Assembly: GCA_030437565.1 (NCBI GenBank) | Contig: CP129291.1 | Coordinates: 1,922,001-1,986,000, forward strand | Direction of reading: 5' to 3' | DNA: 64,000 nucleotides | From: Terrilactibacillus sp. S3-3 | Lineage (GTDB): Bacteria; Bacillota; Bacilli; Bacillales; Sporolactobacillaceae | Shown here: piece after piece, positions 18,772 through 28,342 of the stretch | How positions within the stretch are numbered: the first letter of the stretch is position 1 | Layout of the letters: each line of letters opens with the position of its first letter | Program-made: the position numbers and the translations under genes | The notes under the pieces: generated by a model | Told to the model about the DNA's origin: nothing | Seen by the model: only the letters and a program-made list of their open reading frames with translations | Database searches by the model: none

Positions 18772-19342
18772 TAAGAATATGTGTTCCTTTAAAGGTGTCA
18801 AGTTGGTTATGGAATTAAAATACAAGCCTGTATGCTCCTGCCATTCCTAAGAATGGCTCTTGAGCTGACTTGAATATTGTCAATATCTAACTTGAAGTTC
18901 AAAACTCAATATATAGACGTTTTACATGATGCCATACACAAGGTAACTAACGATCTTAGAAAATTTAAGGATGAGGTCTTCTTCATAACCTTTATAAGAA
19001 AGGGAACTGTATACAAAAAAAAATTACCAGAGAGAAAAAATAGTTTATATTTTCTCTCTGTGTTTAATTTTTGGTTTTTAAGTACAAACTTTTTCAATAT
19101 ATTCAACCTGAATTATTCATAAAGCGTCATTCTCCAAGTTTTTGAGTGGTGATTTCTCTGAAAATCTCACTTTTTTTGATTCGCCGACATTCAAAATGGA
19201 GGCACTGATCGGCTCTTCGGTCATCAAGATCATTTTTTGATCCTTTCAGTGTGATCCGAACGCTTTTTTTTCGTTCTATAGGCAGACTGATCCTGTTTGT
19301 CTCAAATGAGTTGTTCTATTTGAACAGATTTTTGAATGAGCG
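18772..19342. other. Intergenic region beside IS1380-like transposase
   Basis: No protein recognised. A hairpin AGAGAGAAAA/TTTTCTCTCT at about 19030-19061 looks like a terminator. The 3' end of the IS probably lies in 19100-19340 but I could not identify its terminal repeat. Confidence 0.3.
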
Positions 19343-20676
19343 TTACGCCGGTGTCGGCAACCGCTTGATATTAGTGAGCGTCTGCCAAAATGCTTTCTGA
19401 TAAAGGCAGTGGCTGCAGAGTCGAAAAATCAGATAACGGCCGGAGTGAACCTGTCTCCCAGCGATCTTGATCAACCGGAAACGCACGGTATCCATTCGCC
19501 ACACTTTTTTCTTCAAAGACTTTGGCAGACAAAGCAGACGGAAACCAGCCTGAATGTTATTGGCTAAACCCGAATCTGCAGCTTGGCTGCGTTCGCTTCA
19601 AAACGGTGACTGCTCAACTGGTCAAAGGCAAACCCGTTTTTGCCTTCTTTGATCAGGTTTTCCATCGTGCCTCGGTTCTGATAGAATTTGACGACTCTTT
19701 TAGCCGAAAGGGTCATGTTCGTCACGATAAAGGTGGGTTGGAAAAACAGTTCGTCTTCCGGCCGCTCCAGTTTTGCGACCACCCGCCGGGCACGATCCCA
19801 GGAAGCGGCCCGGTACGAAAATTCCGTGTAAAATACGGCCCGGGCCCCGACCGGCATGGCCTGCTTTTTCTGACGTTCTTCGACCTGCTTCTGTGCTTTT
19901 TCATCCAGCTTGCGGTTCGCCTTCAGACGGATGGCATAAAAAACGTCCTTCTCCTCGCACAGTTTGTATAAACCGGGGACGGTGAATCCGCTGTCCCCGC
20001 GGAGTACCAGATCCTGTCCGGGGATGAGCGACCGGTAGTGTTCCAGCACCGGCCGCATAAAGTCGGCAACGCCTCTCGTGAAGTATAGACATTTCCCGGG
20101 CGCAATGCCGCTTTCAGACAGTAGCCGGTCAGCGAATCAAATAAGAAGAGAGGATGAAAGCCGTTGTCCTGATAATGGGCATTGAAGGCAGCTCCTTCCT
20201 GTTTGCCAGCTGTTTCGAAATTCGCCGAATCCACGTCGAGCACCATTTGCGTACTTGGGCGCAACGCAAAAAGATGATCCAGATAAGCCTGATTAATGGT
20301 TTCAAGCGATTCAACGGTTTCGGCATCCACTCGTTGGTTGAACCGGGAAAGGGTCGGCTGGGAAGCCAGCTGTCCTTTTCCAGTGACCGTCGTAAATACC
20401 GGCTCTGTACGCAGTTCGTCAGCCTGGTCGTCCGTGTGGTAGCCAGCCAGGTGCTGGTAGATTTTCTGAATGACCACCTCTACGTTGGAGTGAACGGTAT
20501 GAGAAACAGGGTCTTTGACTTTGAGCCTGTCCTGAACCAACTGACTGAAGCCTGTCTTTTCATCAAATTCCCCCGGTACAGAAGTAAGCCTGAATCAGAG
20601 GAAAGCGCACCGCCTGAGAAATCAACTTTTACTTTTTTATTGAATTGAAACGCTTTTTTTTATTTAAACTAGTCAT
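19343..20676 (-). pseudogene. IS1380-family transposase, multiple frameshifts
   Basis: In order from ATG 20676: VKVDFSGGALSSDSGLLLYR, LASQPTLSRFNQRVD, the DDE-domain motifs MVLDVDSANFETAGKQEG and YQDNGFHPLFLFDSLTGYCL, LRPGNVYTS, LVLRGDSGFTVPGLYKLCEE, VKFYQNRGTMENLIKEGKNG, and a C-terminus MDTVRFRLIKIAGRQVHSGR. These are the hallmarks of IS1380 transposases (~440 aa). At least four frame changes are needed (near 20645, 20570, 20090 and 19570), so it is not expressed as written. It sits within the scar next to the vanX fragment. Confidence 0.85.
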
Positions 20677-20742
20677 ATGAGGAGCCCCCTTTGTATGTTT
20701 GGTTTGGATAACTTTATCATACAAAAAATGGGCCCCTTTTTC

Positions 20743-20777
20743 ATTTCTTTTTTCACCTAATAGGTGAAAAAAGAAAT
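20743..20777. repeat. Perfect 16-bp inverted repeat
   Basis: ATTTCTTTTTTCACCT and its exact complement are separated by AAT. It lies ~65 bp upstream of the transposase start. It could be a hairpin shielding the IS from outside transcription, or mark the IS end. Confidence 0.6.
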
Positions 20778-20843
20778 CCAGGAAAACGACGGCCAATCAA
20801 GGTTAAGCAACTATTACATATCGTGCTGTGAATAATTCAGGAT

Positions 20844-21101
20844 TCAAGTAACTTTATTTTTTTTTTTTTTTTTTAATATCAAGAAAAGAGCTCCCGTTAA
20901 TTGTATAATGGCAATAAAAAAGATATAGACACCAACTGACATAAGGGCGAGAAATGAAATCACAAATGTGATCACAGAACAAAATATAATAAAAACTGGA
21001 CGACTTTTCCAAAACAAGAATACAGATAATAATACTTCAATCACGCCTACAGTCACAATAATAGGACTTGCTATATTCCAAAAATAATCCCAAGACGTCA
21101 T
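20844..21101 (-). CDS. Small integral membrane protein
   Basis: 85 residues with three hydrophobic stretches (IIVTVGVIEVLLSVFLFW, FIIFCSVITFVISFLALMSV, IFFIAIIQLTGALFLIL) and a poly-Lys C-terminus. The Lys run is encoded by an 18-T tract on the plus strand, whose length is doubtful. ATG is preceded by AAGGAGG. No family recognised. Confidence 0.5.
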   Translation of the reverse strand: MTSWDYFWNIASPIIVTVGVIEVLLSVFLFWKSRPVFIIFCSVITFVISFLALMSVGVYIFFIAIIQLTGALFLILKKKKKNKVT

Positions 21102-21302
21102 ATTTATCTCCTCCTTGTACCTATTTTTCCTCCATAAAAGATTTTCAAGGTCAGTGAACCCAATCCTGCTTAGAATACAATTATTTCAAACAAGTATCCC
21201 AAATGGCCATGTTTTTAAGACTAAGATGACGGTTAAGAAGAAAGAGGACTTATCAGATATTTGAACATATCCTCATACGAATGAAAAAATCCATGCCTTT
21301 TT

Positions 21303-21335
21303 AAATAAAAAAGCAAAGGGAATTTTCCCTTTGCT
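21303..21335 (-). terminator. Terminator of trhO
   Basis: On the minus strand AGCAAAGGG and CCCTTTGCT form a 9-bp stem, loop AAAATT, followed by a T-rich tract; 34 nt after the trhO stop. Confidence 0.85.
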
Positions 21336-21368
21336 CACGAAATTTTCTTGTTTTTACCGGCGATACAG

Positions 21369-22318
21369 TTAACGGCCTGCCACCTGTCCGGCTTCCTCCG
21401 CTTCCAGCTTTAATTCCAATTCATAGCGGTTGCGTGGATGCTCGCGGCATTCCGCTGAACAGGAACGGTGATACTTCTTCTCGCATTCCTCGCAGCAAAT
21501 ATATTGCTTGTTGCATTCGGGATTGGCGCAGTTGACAAGCCGGTCCGTCTCTTTTCCGCAATGATGGCAATGACCGATGACCACGTCCTCTTCCGTCCGG
21601 TTGACAGGAACCGAAATCCTCTGATCAAACACGTAACATTTGCCGTCATACAGCCGGCCCTGCACGTCCGGGTCTTTTCCATAACGGGCGATGCCGCCTT
21701 CGAGCTGGCTGACGTCTTTAAAACCGGCCCGCACGAGATAGCCGCTGAATTTTTCGCAGCGAATGCCGCCTGTGCAATACGTCAGGACTTTCTTGTCCTT
21801 GCTGCCGGCAAGATTTTGTTCGATCCATTTAGGCAGATCGCGGAACGCTTCCACATCCGGCAAAATAGCGTTTCTGAAATGGCCGATCTGCGTCTCGTAG
21901 TCGTTGCGGGCATCAATGACGATGACATCCTCTTCCTGCAAAGCCTGATAAAATTCTTTTGGTTTCAAATGCTTTCCGGTCAATTGATTCGGATCGATAT
22001 CGTCCGCCAATTTCAAAGAGACAATCTCTTTACGAGGCCGCACGAACATTTTTTTGAATGCGTGCCCGTCGCTTCATCGATTTTGAAGACCATGTCGCTG
22101 AAACGCGGGTCGCTGTGCAGCGTATCCATATAAATTTGTGTCTGTTCAACCGTGCCGGAAACCGTGCCGTTCAGTCCTTCCTTTGCCACGAGAATCCGCC
22201 CTTTTAGCCCCAGCCCTTTGCAGAACGCCAAATGATCTTTGGCAAACGCTTCCGGGTCATCAATATTGGTATATTTATAATAAAGCAGCACACGATAAGG
22301 TTTTTTTTGTTCAGTCAT
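21369..22318 (-). CDS. trhO: tRNA uridine(34) hydroxylase TrhO, frameshifted
   Basis: TrhO (rhodanese-domain, formerly YceA/YbfQ type) makes 5-hydroxyuridine at tRNA position 34 using prephenate-derived chemistry. The N-terminal acylphosphatase-like part reads [21 protein letters not shown] shift at the A-run near 22048-22054 leads to [20 protein letters not shown] and the rhodanese loop [14 protein letters not shown] with the active Cys. The C-terminus has a Cys-rich cluster ([27 protein letters not shown]) usual for Bacillus members. About 316 residues. A TGTGA-N6-TCACA site lies ~95 bp upstream. Confidence 0.92.
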
Positions 22319-22412
22319 ATTCTACCACCTTCTAGATTATCGCTGATCGGTTAGAAACCGGTCCGTAAATAAAAAAAATCGCTATTTCCTATCATAGCAG
22401 ATTTCCATTCAC

Positions 22413-22428
22413 TGTGACAAATATCACA
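22413..22428 (-). promoter_or_regulatory. CRP/Fnr-type binding site
   Basis: TGTGACAAATATCACA is an exact TGTGA-N6-TCACA palindrome, the consensus of B. subtilis Fnr (and of CRP-family proteins in general). It overlaps a second inverted repeat (TGACAAATATCA/TGATATTTGTCA). Located 95 bp before trhO and 62 bp after the next gene's stop. Regulation of trhO by oxygen or redox is inference. Confidence 0.5.
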
Positions 22429-22489
22429 GTTTGATATTTGTCAACAATCGAAAGAAAGATGGACGGAATCCGATTGAATAGACAGATAG

Positions 22490-23046
22490 TTAACCCCATG
22501 GCGGCAGATTGTCCGGGTCAGCGGCATACCATGTTTCAATATCATTACTTTTGTCGTCATTTAAAGTGACCCAAGCTGCCGCAAAGACAAATTTGATCGT
22601 CTCCCCTTTCGCCAAACCGGGCCACTCAACAGTGATCCCGGTTTTATCCCATTCCACACTGTGATGGGTTTCGAAATAGGCCGTCAATCGTTCGGGGATA
22701 TTTATCTTATCAGAGAAAAACGGCAAAGCATGGTCATCCCAGCAGCCGATCACTAATTTAACATTTTGCTGGCTGTACCAGCATTTTTGTACGAAAAATT
22801 CATCACTCTCCATGTCATCATCCGCGATTCCGCATTGAGGACTTAGTTCACAGTTAATAAAAAACTTGTAAAACTTTTTTGGGCTGTTATCTTGACCGTA
22901 ATCATCCATCTTTTCTCGACATGCATCTCAGGAGTGCGGGCAGCGCATTCTTCTTCTGTGAACACAGAAGAAAGACTTTCTTGAATCAACCTTTTATCAC
23001 GACTAAATAATGTGCATTTTATCTCGCCTAACGGAGTTGTGATCAT
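22490..23046 (-). CDS. Unknown protein, frameshifted
   Basis: The first segment (from ATG 23046) reads MITTPLGEIKCTLFSRDKRL and EEECAARTPEMHVEK. After a 1-nt change near 22910 it continues MDDYGQDNSPKKFYKFFINC, then VIGCWDDHALPFFSDKINIP and ends DPDNLPPWG at 22490. The joined protein is ~185 residues, acidic, without membrane segments. I recognise no family. It starts within the last bases of the DUF2164 gene (overlap 23043-23046), so the two are likely translated together. Confidence 0.5.
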
Positions 23047-23291
23047 CGCCGGCCATTTCTCCGCTGCTCCAGCAGCACATCAAGCTCTTCCTGAATCGAG
23101 GCAAATTGCTGCTCAACAACAAACTTGGCATCTTTCAAAGCGCGATTATAGATCACCGGCGCGCATTCTTCAGTGAAAAAGGACAGCCAATTTTCCGCAC
23201 CGATCAGGCCAAGCTCTTTGTTATACAGATTAAAATAGTAACTTTGCAGTTTGGTAATCAAGATATCCTTTTCTTCTTTTGTCAGTTTCAA
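23043..23291 (-). CDS. DUF2164 family protein
   Basis: MKLTKEEKDILITKLQSYYF, ...LSFFTEECAPVIYNRALKDA and a C-terminal coiled coil match DUF2164, a small helical family of unknown function in Firmicutes. I chose TTG 23291, 6 nt after GGGGGAG, giving 82 residues, the family length; the frame continues upstream through a poly-A run to ATG 23333 without a ribosome site. Overlaps the next gene by 4 nt. Confidence 0.7.
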   Translation of the reverse strand: MKLTKEEKDILITKLQSYYFNLYNKELGLIGAENWLSFFTEECAPVIYNRALKDAKFVVEQQFASIQEELDVLLEQRRNGRR

Positions 23292-23412
23292 AGTACTCTC
23301 CCCCAAACTTGTTTTTTTTTTTCCGATCATCATGAAACCCTATATATGACGATCCGGTCCGCCACTATCGATTAGAATCAGCCGTTCACCCAATATCGGC
23401 CGTCCCTAAGTC

Positions 23413-23448
23413 AAAACTCCCTGTCCTGACCGATAGGGAGTTTTTTTC
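23413..23448 (+). terminator. Terminator hairpin
   Basis: AAACTCCCT and AGGGAGTTTTTTT pair over 9 bp around a 12-nt loop, with a T tract on either strand. Confidence 0.65.
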
Positions 23449-23530
23449 ACGACATGATGTTCCTAAGGTTGATTATATCATGTCTCGGCCTGGCGGCTAA
23501 ACGGTAAACGATTAAGCATCCTATAGGAAA

Positions 23531-23575
23531 CTGACTAAAAAGGATGGATAAAAATCATCCATCCTTTTTAGTCAG
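23531..23575. terminator. Bidirectional terminator after DMT transporter
   Basis: A perfect 19-bp stem (CTGACTAAAAAGGATGGAT and its complement) lies 60 nt after the transporter stop. It contains an A-run on one arm and a T-run on the other, so it can act in both directions. Confidence 0.75.
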
Positions 23576-23638
23576 TGTACAAAGCGATAGCTTGCTAGAT
23601 TTTGAAAATCATAAGAAGAATCTGGCAGATAATAAATA

Positions 23639-24521
23639 TCAATCTGAATATCTGATATTTATCCAGATGCTGGCTGAGATTAAGAACACTCCTAACCAAA
23701 AACCTAAGCCTATTGATTCGCCCAAAATTAACCAGCCTAATAACGTCCCAACTAAAGGTTGTAACACGAAAAATAACCCGGAACTGGCGGCATTCATTAA
23801 CTGTAAACCACGGTTCCACATAACAAAAGCTACTGCCGTTGAAATCACACCTAAATATAAAAGACAAAAGATTACTGTTGGCTGCGTCAGATAATGCCAA
23901 TGCACTGTGGAACGTTGAATATAAACAATTGGCGATAGACAAACCAAAGCAGTTGCTGTTGCTATGGTTGTCACCTGTATGGCTGAGTAATCACTAGGAA
24001 CTAATTTGATCAAGACCGACATTAAGGCCCATGTTAGCGCCGCAATCATTAAAAAAACTGCACCAAGCAATTTCCCCATACGATCGCGATCGCATGAACA
24101 CCAACAATCATGAATACGCCAATAGTGGCCAGTGCAACTGAACTTATTTTAATCCAAGTTAAACGCTCTTTTAATAGCCACCAAGCAAATAAAATCATAA
24201 ATGTTGGGGTTGCAGCTGTAATGACGGATCCTAATTGGGCGGAAGCCAGCCATGTGCCTGTTTCTTGCGTTACAATAGATATAGCATTACCGATCAAGCC
24301 AATTAAAATGATTAATGGCAAATCTTTTCGTTTCACACGCCAATTTACATGTTGCCAACATCCAATAGCAAATAAAACGACAACAGCTGTTAAGTAACGC
24401 AGCCAGACCAATTCAATCGGCGGAATAAATTCTACCACTACTTTTACCACGACAAACATACCGCCCCATATACTAGCGGCAATGCTTAAAAATAAAGCGC
24501 CAAAAAACTTTTTTTTTTCAT
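23639..24521 (-). CDS. DMT superfamily (EamA) transporter, frameshifted
   Basis: Ten-TM drug/metabolite transporter with two EamA repeats. From ATG 24521 a poly-A run breaks the frame, then FLSIAASIWGGMFVVVKVVV, PPIELVWLRYLTAVVVLFAI, and, after a shift near 24060, VFLMIAALTWALMSVLIKLV, LLYLGVISTAVAFVMWNRGL and a final LGFWLGVFLISASIWIN. About 294 residues. Codon use is AT-richer than in the flanking genes, which could point to transfer. A long palindrome lies 43 bp upstream. Confidence 0.8.
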
Positions 24522-24563
24522 TTGTTATCTCCGTTTTCGTAATTTATAAATGCTTAGTTACGA

Positions 24564-24590
24564 ATTTAACGGAGAATATTCTCGTTAAAT
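24564..24590 (-). promoter_or_regulatory. Long palindrome, candidate operator of DMT transporter
   Basis: Arms ATTTAACG and CGTTAAAT flank AGAATATTCT; apart from one extra G at 24571-24572 this is a perfect 26-nt palindrome. Its position 43-70 bp before the transporter ATG fits a repressor operator. The regulator is not visible in the window. Confidence 0.5.
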
Positions 24591-24916
24591 TATCGGAGAA
24601 CGGGAACATCACATTCAGTTGCTGGTGCATAAATCATGCCCTATACCTCCCTCGTATTTTTTGTCATTAAAAATAACTATACCATGTATCCCATTATTTT
24701 TCGATACTTTACAATCGTTTTTTTTATCTTCCACAAAATTTTTCAATTGTGCCATCGAGTTTTAACGTTATTTGGCAAGGAGTCTCCCACCAATAAAAGG
24801 AAATTTATTTAGTTACCTTGATGGTTTTTATAGGCAAATTAATCAATTATTAGATGACTGTACCCAAATATGAAAAAGCCGAATAAACTGGGTGTATGAT
24901 GAAGGGAGGTAAACGG
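24591..24916. other. AT-rich intergenic region
   Basis: About 325 bp, no gene recognised; contains the divergent promoter space of the DMT transporter and the coat-like gene. Confidence 0.3.
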
Positions 24917-25338
24917 ATGTCTTACAATCCATATCAAACCGGTTTGAACGCTTACCATCAAAACCAAAGTTATAGAGGAAATGGCCAACAGGGCGCCTCC
25001 CAGAGCCATGGCAATCCCAGCGCTCAAGGGTCAAGACAAGTGGTACAATCGCCAGGCCGCCTACCCGAATCTGGTTCGTTTCCGGGGTATTCAATTTCTA
25101 GTCAAGGTGCAGGTAGTCAGAGGTATCCCTTTGAGTCATACGGATCCAATCAGTATCAGGGCGGATCTTCGGAAATGCAATATATGATTCAACTGATGAG
25201 CAATCTTAGGAATCAGTTGGATAAGCTTAATCAATTAATCAACCAAAAAATAATCAATTGCTGCAATCGATGCAAAGTCAAGAAGATACGAAGTGCATTC
25301 AGGGTAGCGGCGGTGGAACGGTTGTTGTACGGATGTAA
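24917..25338 (+). CDS. Gln/Gly/Ser-rich protein, possibly spore-coat associated, frameshifted
   Basis: GGGAGG precedes ATG 24917. The N-terminal ~75 residues are low-complexity (Gln, Ser, Gly, Tyr, Asn: MSYNPYQTGLNAYHQNQSYR). A short helical segment follows (YMIQLMSNLRNQLDKLNQLI). After an A6 run near 25245 the better frame continues NNQLLQSMQSQEDTKCIQGS and ends GGGTVVVRM at TAA 25338. Small proteins with a similar low-complexity body and hydrophobic VRM ending occur in spore-formers. Not identifiable as a named coat protein. Confidence 0.5.
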
Positions 25339-25471
25339 GTTTGTAATAAAATCGATAGTGTCAAAAACCTTGTGAATAGCGTTCAGGATTCTCCTTTATT
25401 AAGTCCACATGGTACTTGACGGCATAGTGTCATTATCATTTGATTATGACCAAAAGTTGACGGTATTGCCG

Positions 25472-25600
25472 GTCCAATCATTGCCAGATAAAATGTCCGT
25501 AGAACATCATATCTGGCAATGATTTTTAAGAAAGGAAAATGGACATCTCTCGTGTAATCCTGCTTACACGAGAGATGTCCCCCAAAAACGTATGATGATG
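25472..25600. repeat. Two long perfect hairpins
   Basis: Hairpin 1: ATCATTGCCAGATA and its complement TATCTGGCAATGAT (about 25476-25523), followed by TTTTT. Hairpin 2: GGACATCTCTCGTGTAA and TTACACGAGAGATGTCC around loop TCCTGC (about 25539-25580). Hairpin 1 could terminate the coat-like gene; hairpin 2 has no T tract and looks like a mobile-repeat remnant. Confidence 0.6.
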
Positions 25601-25734
25601 GTTATATCAGATTATCAACTGACTGATAACCCTTCGACCGCCTGGATTAATCCTGCCAGAGAGTGCTCTCGCTATCTCCAATCTTCAGTCCCACAGCAAG
25701 TTTCGGCGGCCTTCTTCAGTGGGAAATGGAAGAA

Positions 25735-25765
25735 CCCCCCCACTGATTGAAGTTTCACTTTATCT
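25735..25765 (-). repeat. Structured dispersed repeat, copy B (edge)
   Basis: Read on the minus strand this starts AGATAAAGTGAAACTTCAAT, as copy A at 11873, followed by a CAGTGG...CCACTG hairpin (25708-25745). Beyond ~45 bp the two copies differ in sequence but keep a hairpin-rich character. Its first bases provide the TAA stop of the BadI-like gene. Confidence 0.6.
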
Positions 25766-26561
25766 ATAGCGACTAAAATTAACAGGACGTTTTTCAACAA
25801 AGGCATTTTTTCCCTCCAATGCTTCATCTGTGCCGTAGAACATCGCTAGACTGCCCAAGGCCATTTGATTGATACCAGAGATGTTGGCGCTATCCGCGTT
25901 GAAAGAATATTTCAACATTTTAAGAGCTGTTGGGCTTTTCTTTAGAATCTCCCGGCACCATTCTTCTGTCGCTTCCATTAATTGATTATCCGGCACAACT
26001 TTATTGACCAGGCCCATTTGCTGTGCCTCTTGTGCCGTATATTGAAGACATAAATACCAGATTTCCCTAGCTTTCTTTTCCCCGACAATTCTCTCGCAAG
26101 ATAAGCTGATCCATAGCCCGCATCATAGCTGCCGACTTTCGGACCGGATTGCCCGAATTTAGCCGTCTCTGAGGCAATTGTTAAGTCACATAGCACATGA
26201 AGGACATGTCCTCCGCCGATTGCATACCCATTAACGGCTGCGATGACTGGTTTGGGGATACTACGTATTGTTGTATGAAGGGTTTCCATTTCCAGTCCCA
26301 TTCCACCGGTTAATCCTCCCGGCTTTCCATCATAGCCGCCTGCTGCACGTTCTTTTTGATCGCCTCCTGTACAGAAGGCTTTGTCTCCTGCCCCAGTCAA
26401 AACAACAACACCAATTTTATTGTCATCCCAAGCATCTCGAAAGGCCCCAATCAATTCTTGAACTGTTTGTGGACGAAACGCATTATATACCCTAGGTCTA
26501 TTGATTGTTATCTTTGCCATGCCTTCTTTTTTTTTTCATATAAAATATCTGTCAAATTCAT
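25760..26561 (-). CDS. BadI/MenB-like crotonase: probable 2-ketocyclohexanecarboxyl-CoA hydrolase-type ring opener
   Basis: Crotonase-fold protein. Seen: [90 protein letters not shown] and, in the next frame (shift near 26085), [17 protein letters not shown]. These are shared by MenB and the ring hydrolase Bad[13 protein letters not shown] is closer to BadI, and no men gene is near. BadI hydrolyses the ring of 2-ketocyclohexanecarboxyl-CoA to pimeloyl-CoA. A poly-A run near 26530 separates the ATG 26561 start (GGAGGA site, [11 protein letters not shown]) from the body. The operator-like palindrome at 26584 precedes it. Substrate is inferred from context. Confidence 0.7.
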
Positions 26562-26583
26562 AATCGTTCTCCTCCTCTGTTTT

Positions 26584-26607
26584 ATGAACGAACGTCCGTC
26601 CGTTCAT
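26584..26607. promoter_or_regulatory. TetR-type operator candidate, site 1
   Basis: Palindrome with arms ATGAACG/CGTTCAT around AACGTCCGTC, just upstream of the BadI-like gene. Related to the sites at 34852, 35775 and 36579 by the GAAC...GTTC half-sites. Confidence 0.55.
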
Positions 26608-26609
26608 TA

Positions 26610-28243
26610 TTACCGTTTTCTCATAAAGTGTTCACGCAGCCTGAACTTTTGAATCTTACCTGAAGGCGTTGTGGGTAATTCATCTAGCAATTCCAGTTTT
26701 TCCGGATATTTATATTTTGCGATATTTCGTCTCGCTAAATAGTCAATCATCTCCTCAAAGGTAAAAACCTCCCCTTTATTAGGAACGACGACTGCCAATG
26801 CTCTTTCACCCATTCGTTCATCCGGAATCCCAATGATCGCTATGTGCCGAACTTTCGGATGTTGATACAGAATATCTTCCACTTCAGATGGGCTAATATT
26901 TTGCCCGCCGCGAATGATAATGTCTTTTTTACGACCCACAACTTTTATATACTGATTCGGATACAACACGCAAAGATCGCCACTATAATACCAGCCATCT
27001 CTATCCAAATATTGTTCTGTCAACTCAGGATGTTTATAGTATCCTATAAATACATTCGGCCCCCGGGAAACCTCTTCCCCAATCTCTCCTGCGCCAATGT
27101 ACCATTATTTTGATCCACTATTTTCACTTCAACATTTGGCAGCGGTTTACCATCATAACCGACAATCCATTCTTCGGAATCTTTCGAGCCTGCTGACTGT
27201 ATGCGGAGGACTTTCACTTGAACCAAATACAGCCAACACTTTAAAATCTAGTTTTTTTTTCGCTTTCGTCACAAGATGCCGAGGAATAGGTGCCCCTCCG
27301 CAAAGGAAAAATAAAAAAATGAGATAAATCATATTTCCCTTCATTTTTTTAAAATTTCTTCAATAATATCGTGTAAAAACGGCGTAGCGCCCATCGAAAA
27401 GCTGCATTTTTCTGTACCGATCAACTCTAAAGTTTCTTGTGCTGTAAAATGTTCAACTAAAACACTTTTTGCTCCAACTGTCAAAGGTAAGTTTACCCCT
27501 TGAAGATATCCACTTGCATGAGAAATAGGGGAAGGCATAATCACTGCATCTTCATGTGTGACACCTAAAGTTCTCCCCATGGTATGTGCCGTAAAGTACC
27601 GTATTATGGGTATGCACCACCCCTTTTGGATTGGATTCAGTACCGGATGTAAATAATACAACCAGCGGATCATCTGCATTAACAGATTCGGGAAGTTCTT
27701 CACTTTCACTATGTTTTTCTGACAAAAGCGCTTCATATGGTATAAATGATTGATACGCCTTATGACCTTTTACGATCACAACATTCGGCAATTCTATTTC
27801 ATTTTCCATTGCTTCTGTCATGGCTATATAGTTAAAGTTTCTAAACGATTCAGGAACAAAAAAGACTTTTGACTCGCATAACGTTAAAATATATTTGACT
27901 TCTTGATAGCGAGCGGTCGCTGGAATGGGATTATAGATCGCTCCAATTCTTGTACACGCTAAATAAATAATGACCGTTTCCGTCCAATTCGGTAACTGCA
28001 CGGAGACAAAGTCGCCTTTTTTTTTATATCCAGCTGATGCTGCAGGTTAATAGAAACCTTTAACACTTGCCTGTGTAACTTCTCATAGCATAGATATTTG
28101 TTGTCACGATCGACAAAGGCAATCGAATCCGGATACTTCTTCACTGATTCCAGAAAGCAATCATAAACGGTACGAGTAGACCAGTATCCTTTCTCATAAT
28201 AGAGTCGTTTACGTTCTTCATTTATTACGGTTCCAGGTAACAT
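26610..28243 (-). CDS. AMP-dependent acyl-CoA ligase (cyclohexanecarboxylate-CoA ligase-like), frameshifted
   Basis: ANL-superfamily CoA ligase that would activate the free acid with ATP and CoA. In order: VYDCFLESVKKYPDSIAFVD, SVQLPNWTETVIIYLACTRI (shift near 28020), P-loop VVLFTSGTESNPKGVVHTHN, MPSPISHASGYLQGVNLPL, GGAPIPRHLV, GYDGKPLPNVEVKIVD, DGWYYSGDLCVLYPNQYIKV and the catalytic Lys motif PTTPSGKIQKFRLRE. At least five frame changes occur (near 28020, 27600, 27345, 27250 and 27050). Start ATG 28243 after GGGAGGGGA. About 540 residues. It resembles AliA-type ligases more than long-chain FadD. Confidence 0.75.
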
Positions 28244-28342
28244 GCTTCCCCTCCCCTTCTTCATTTTCCCCAAATAGCACTAGAGCCCAAGTTTACTTAT
28301 ACTTTTTTTCGTTGAAATTTATACCTTAAAGGAAAAAAAAAA

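Noticed and set aside
18877..19122. Overlapping open frames on both strands (~81 and 66 aa)
   Set aside because: AT-rich, no ribosome site, no recognisable family, and the end is a terminator-like hairpin.
25760..26561. Menaquinone MenB (dihydroxynaphthoyl-CoA synthase)
   Set aside because: Many residues are shared, but there are no other men genes, the context is acyl-CoA catabolism and the [12 protein letters not shown] region is closer to BadI. Not fully excluded.
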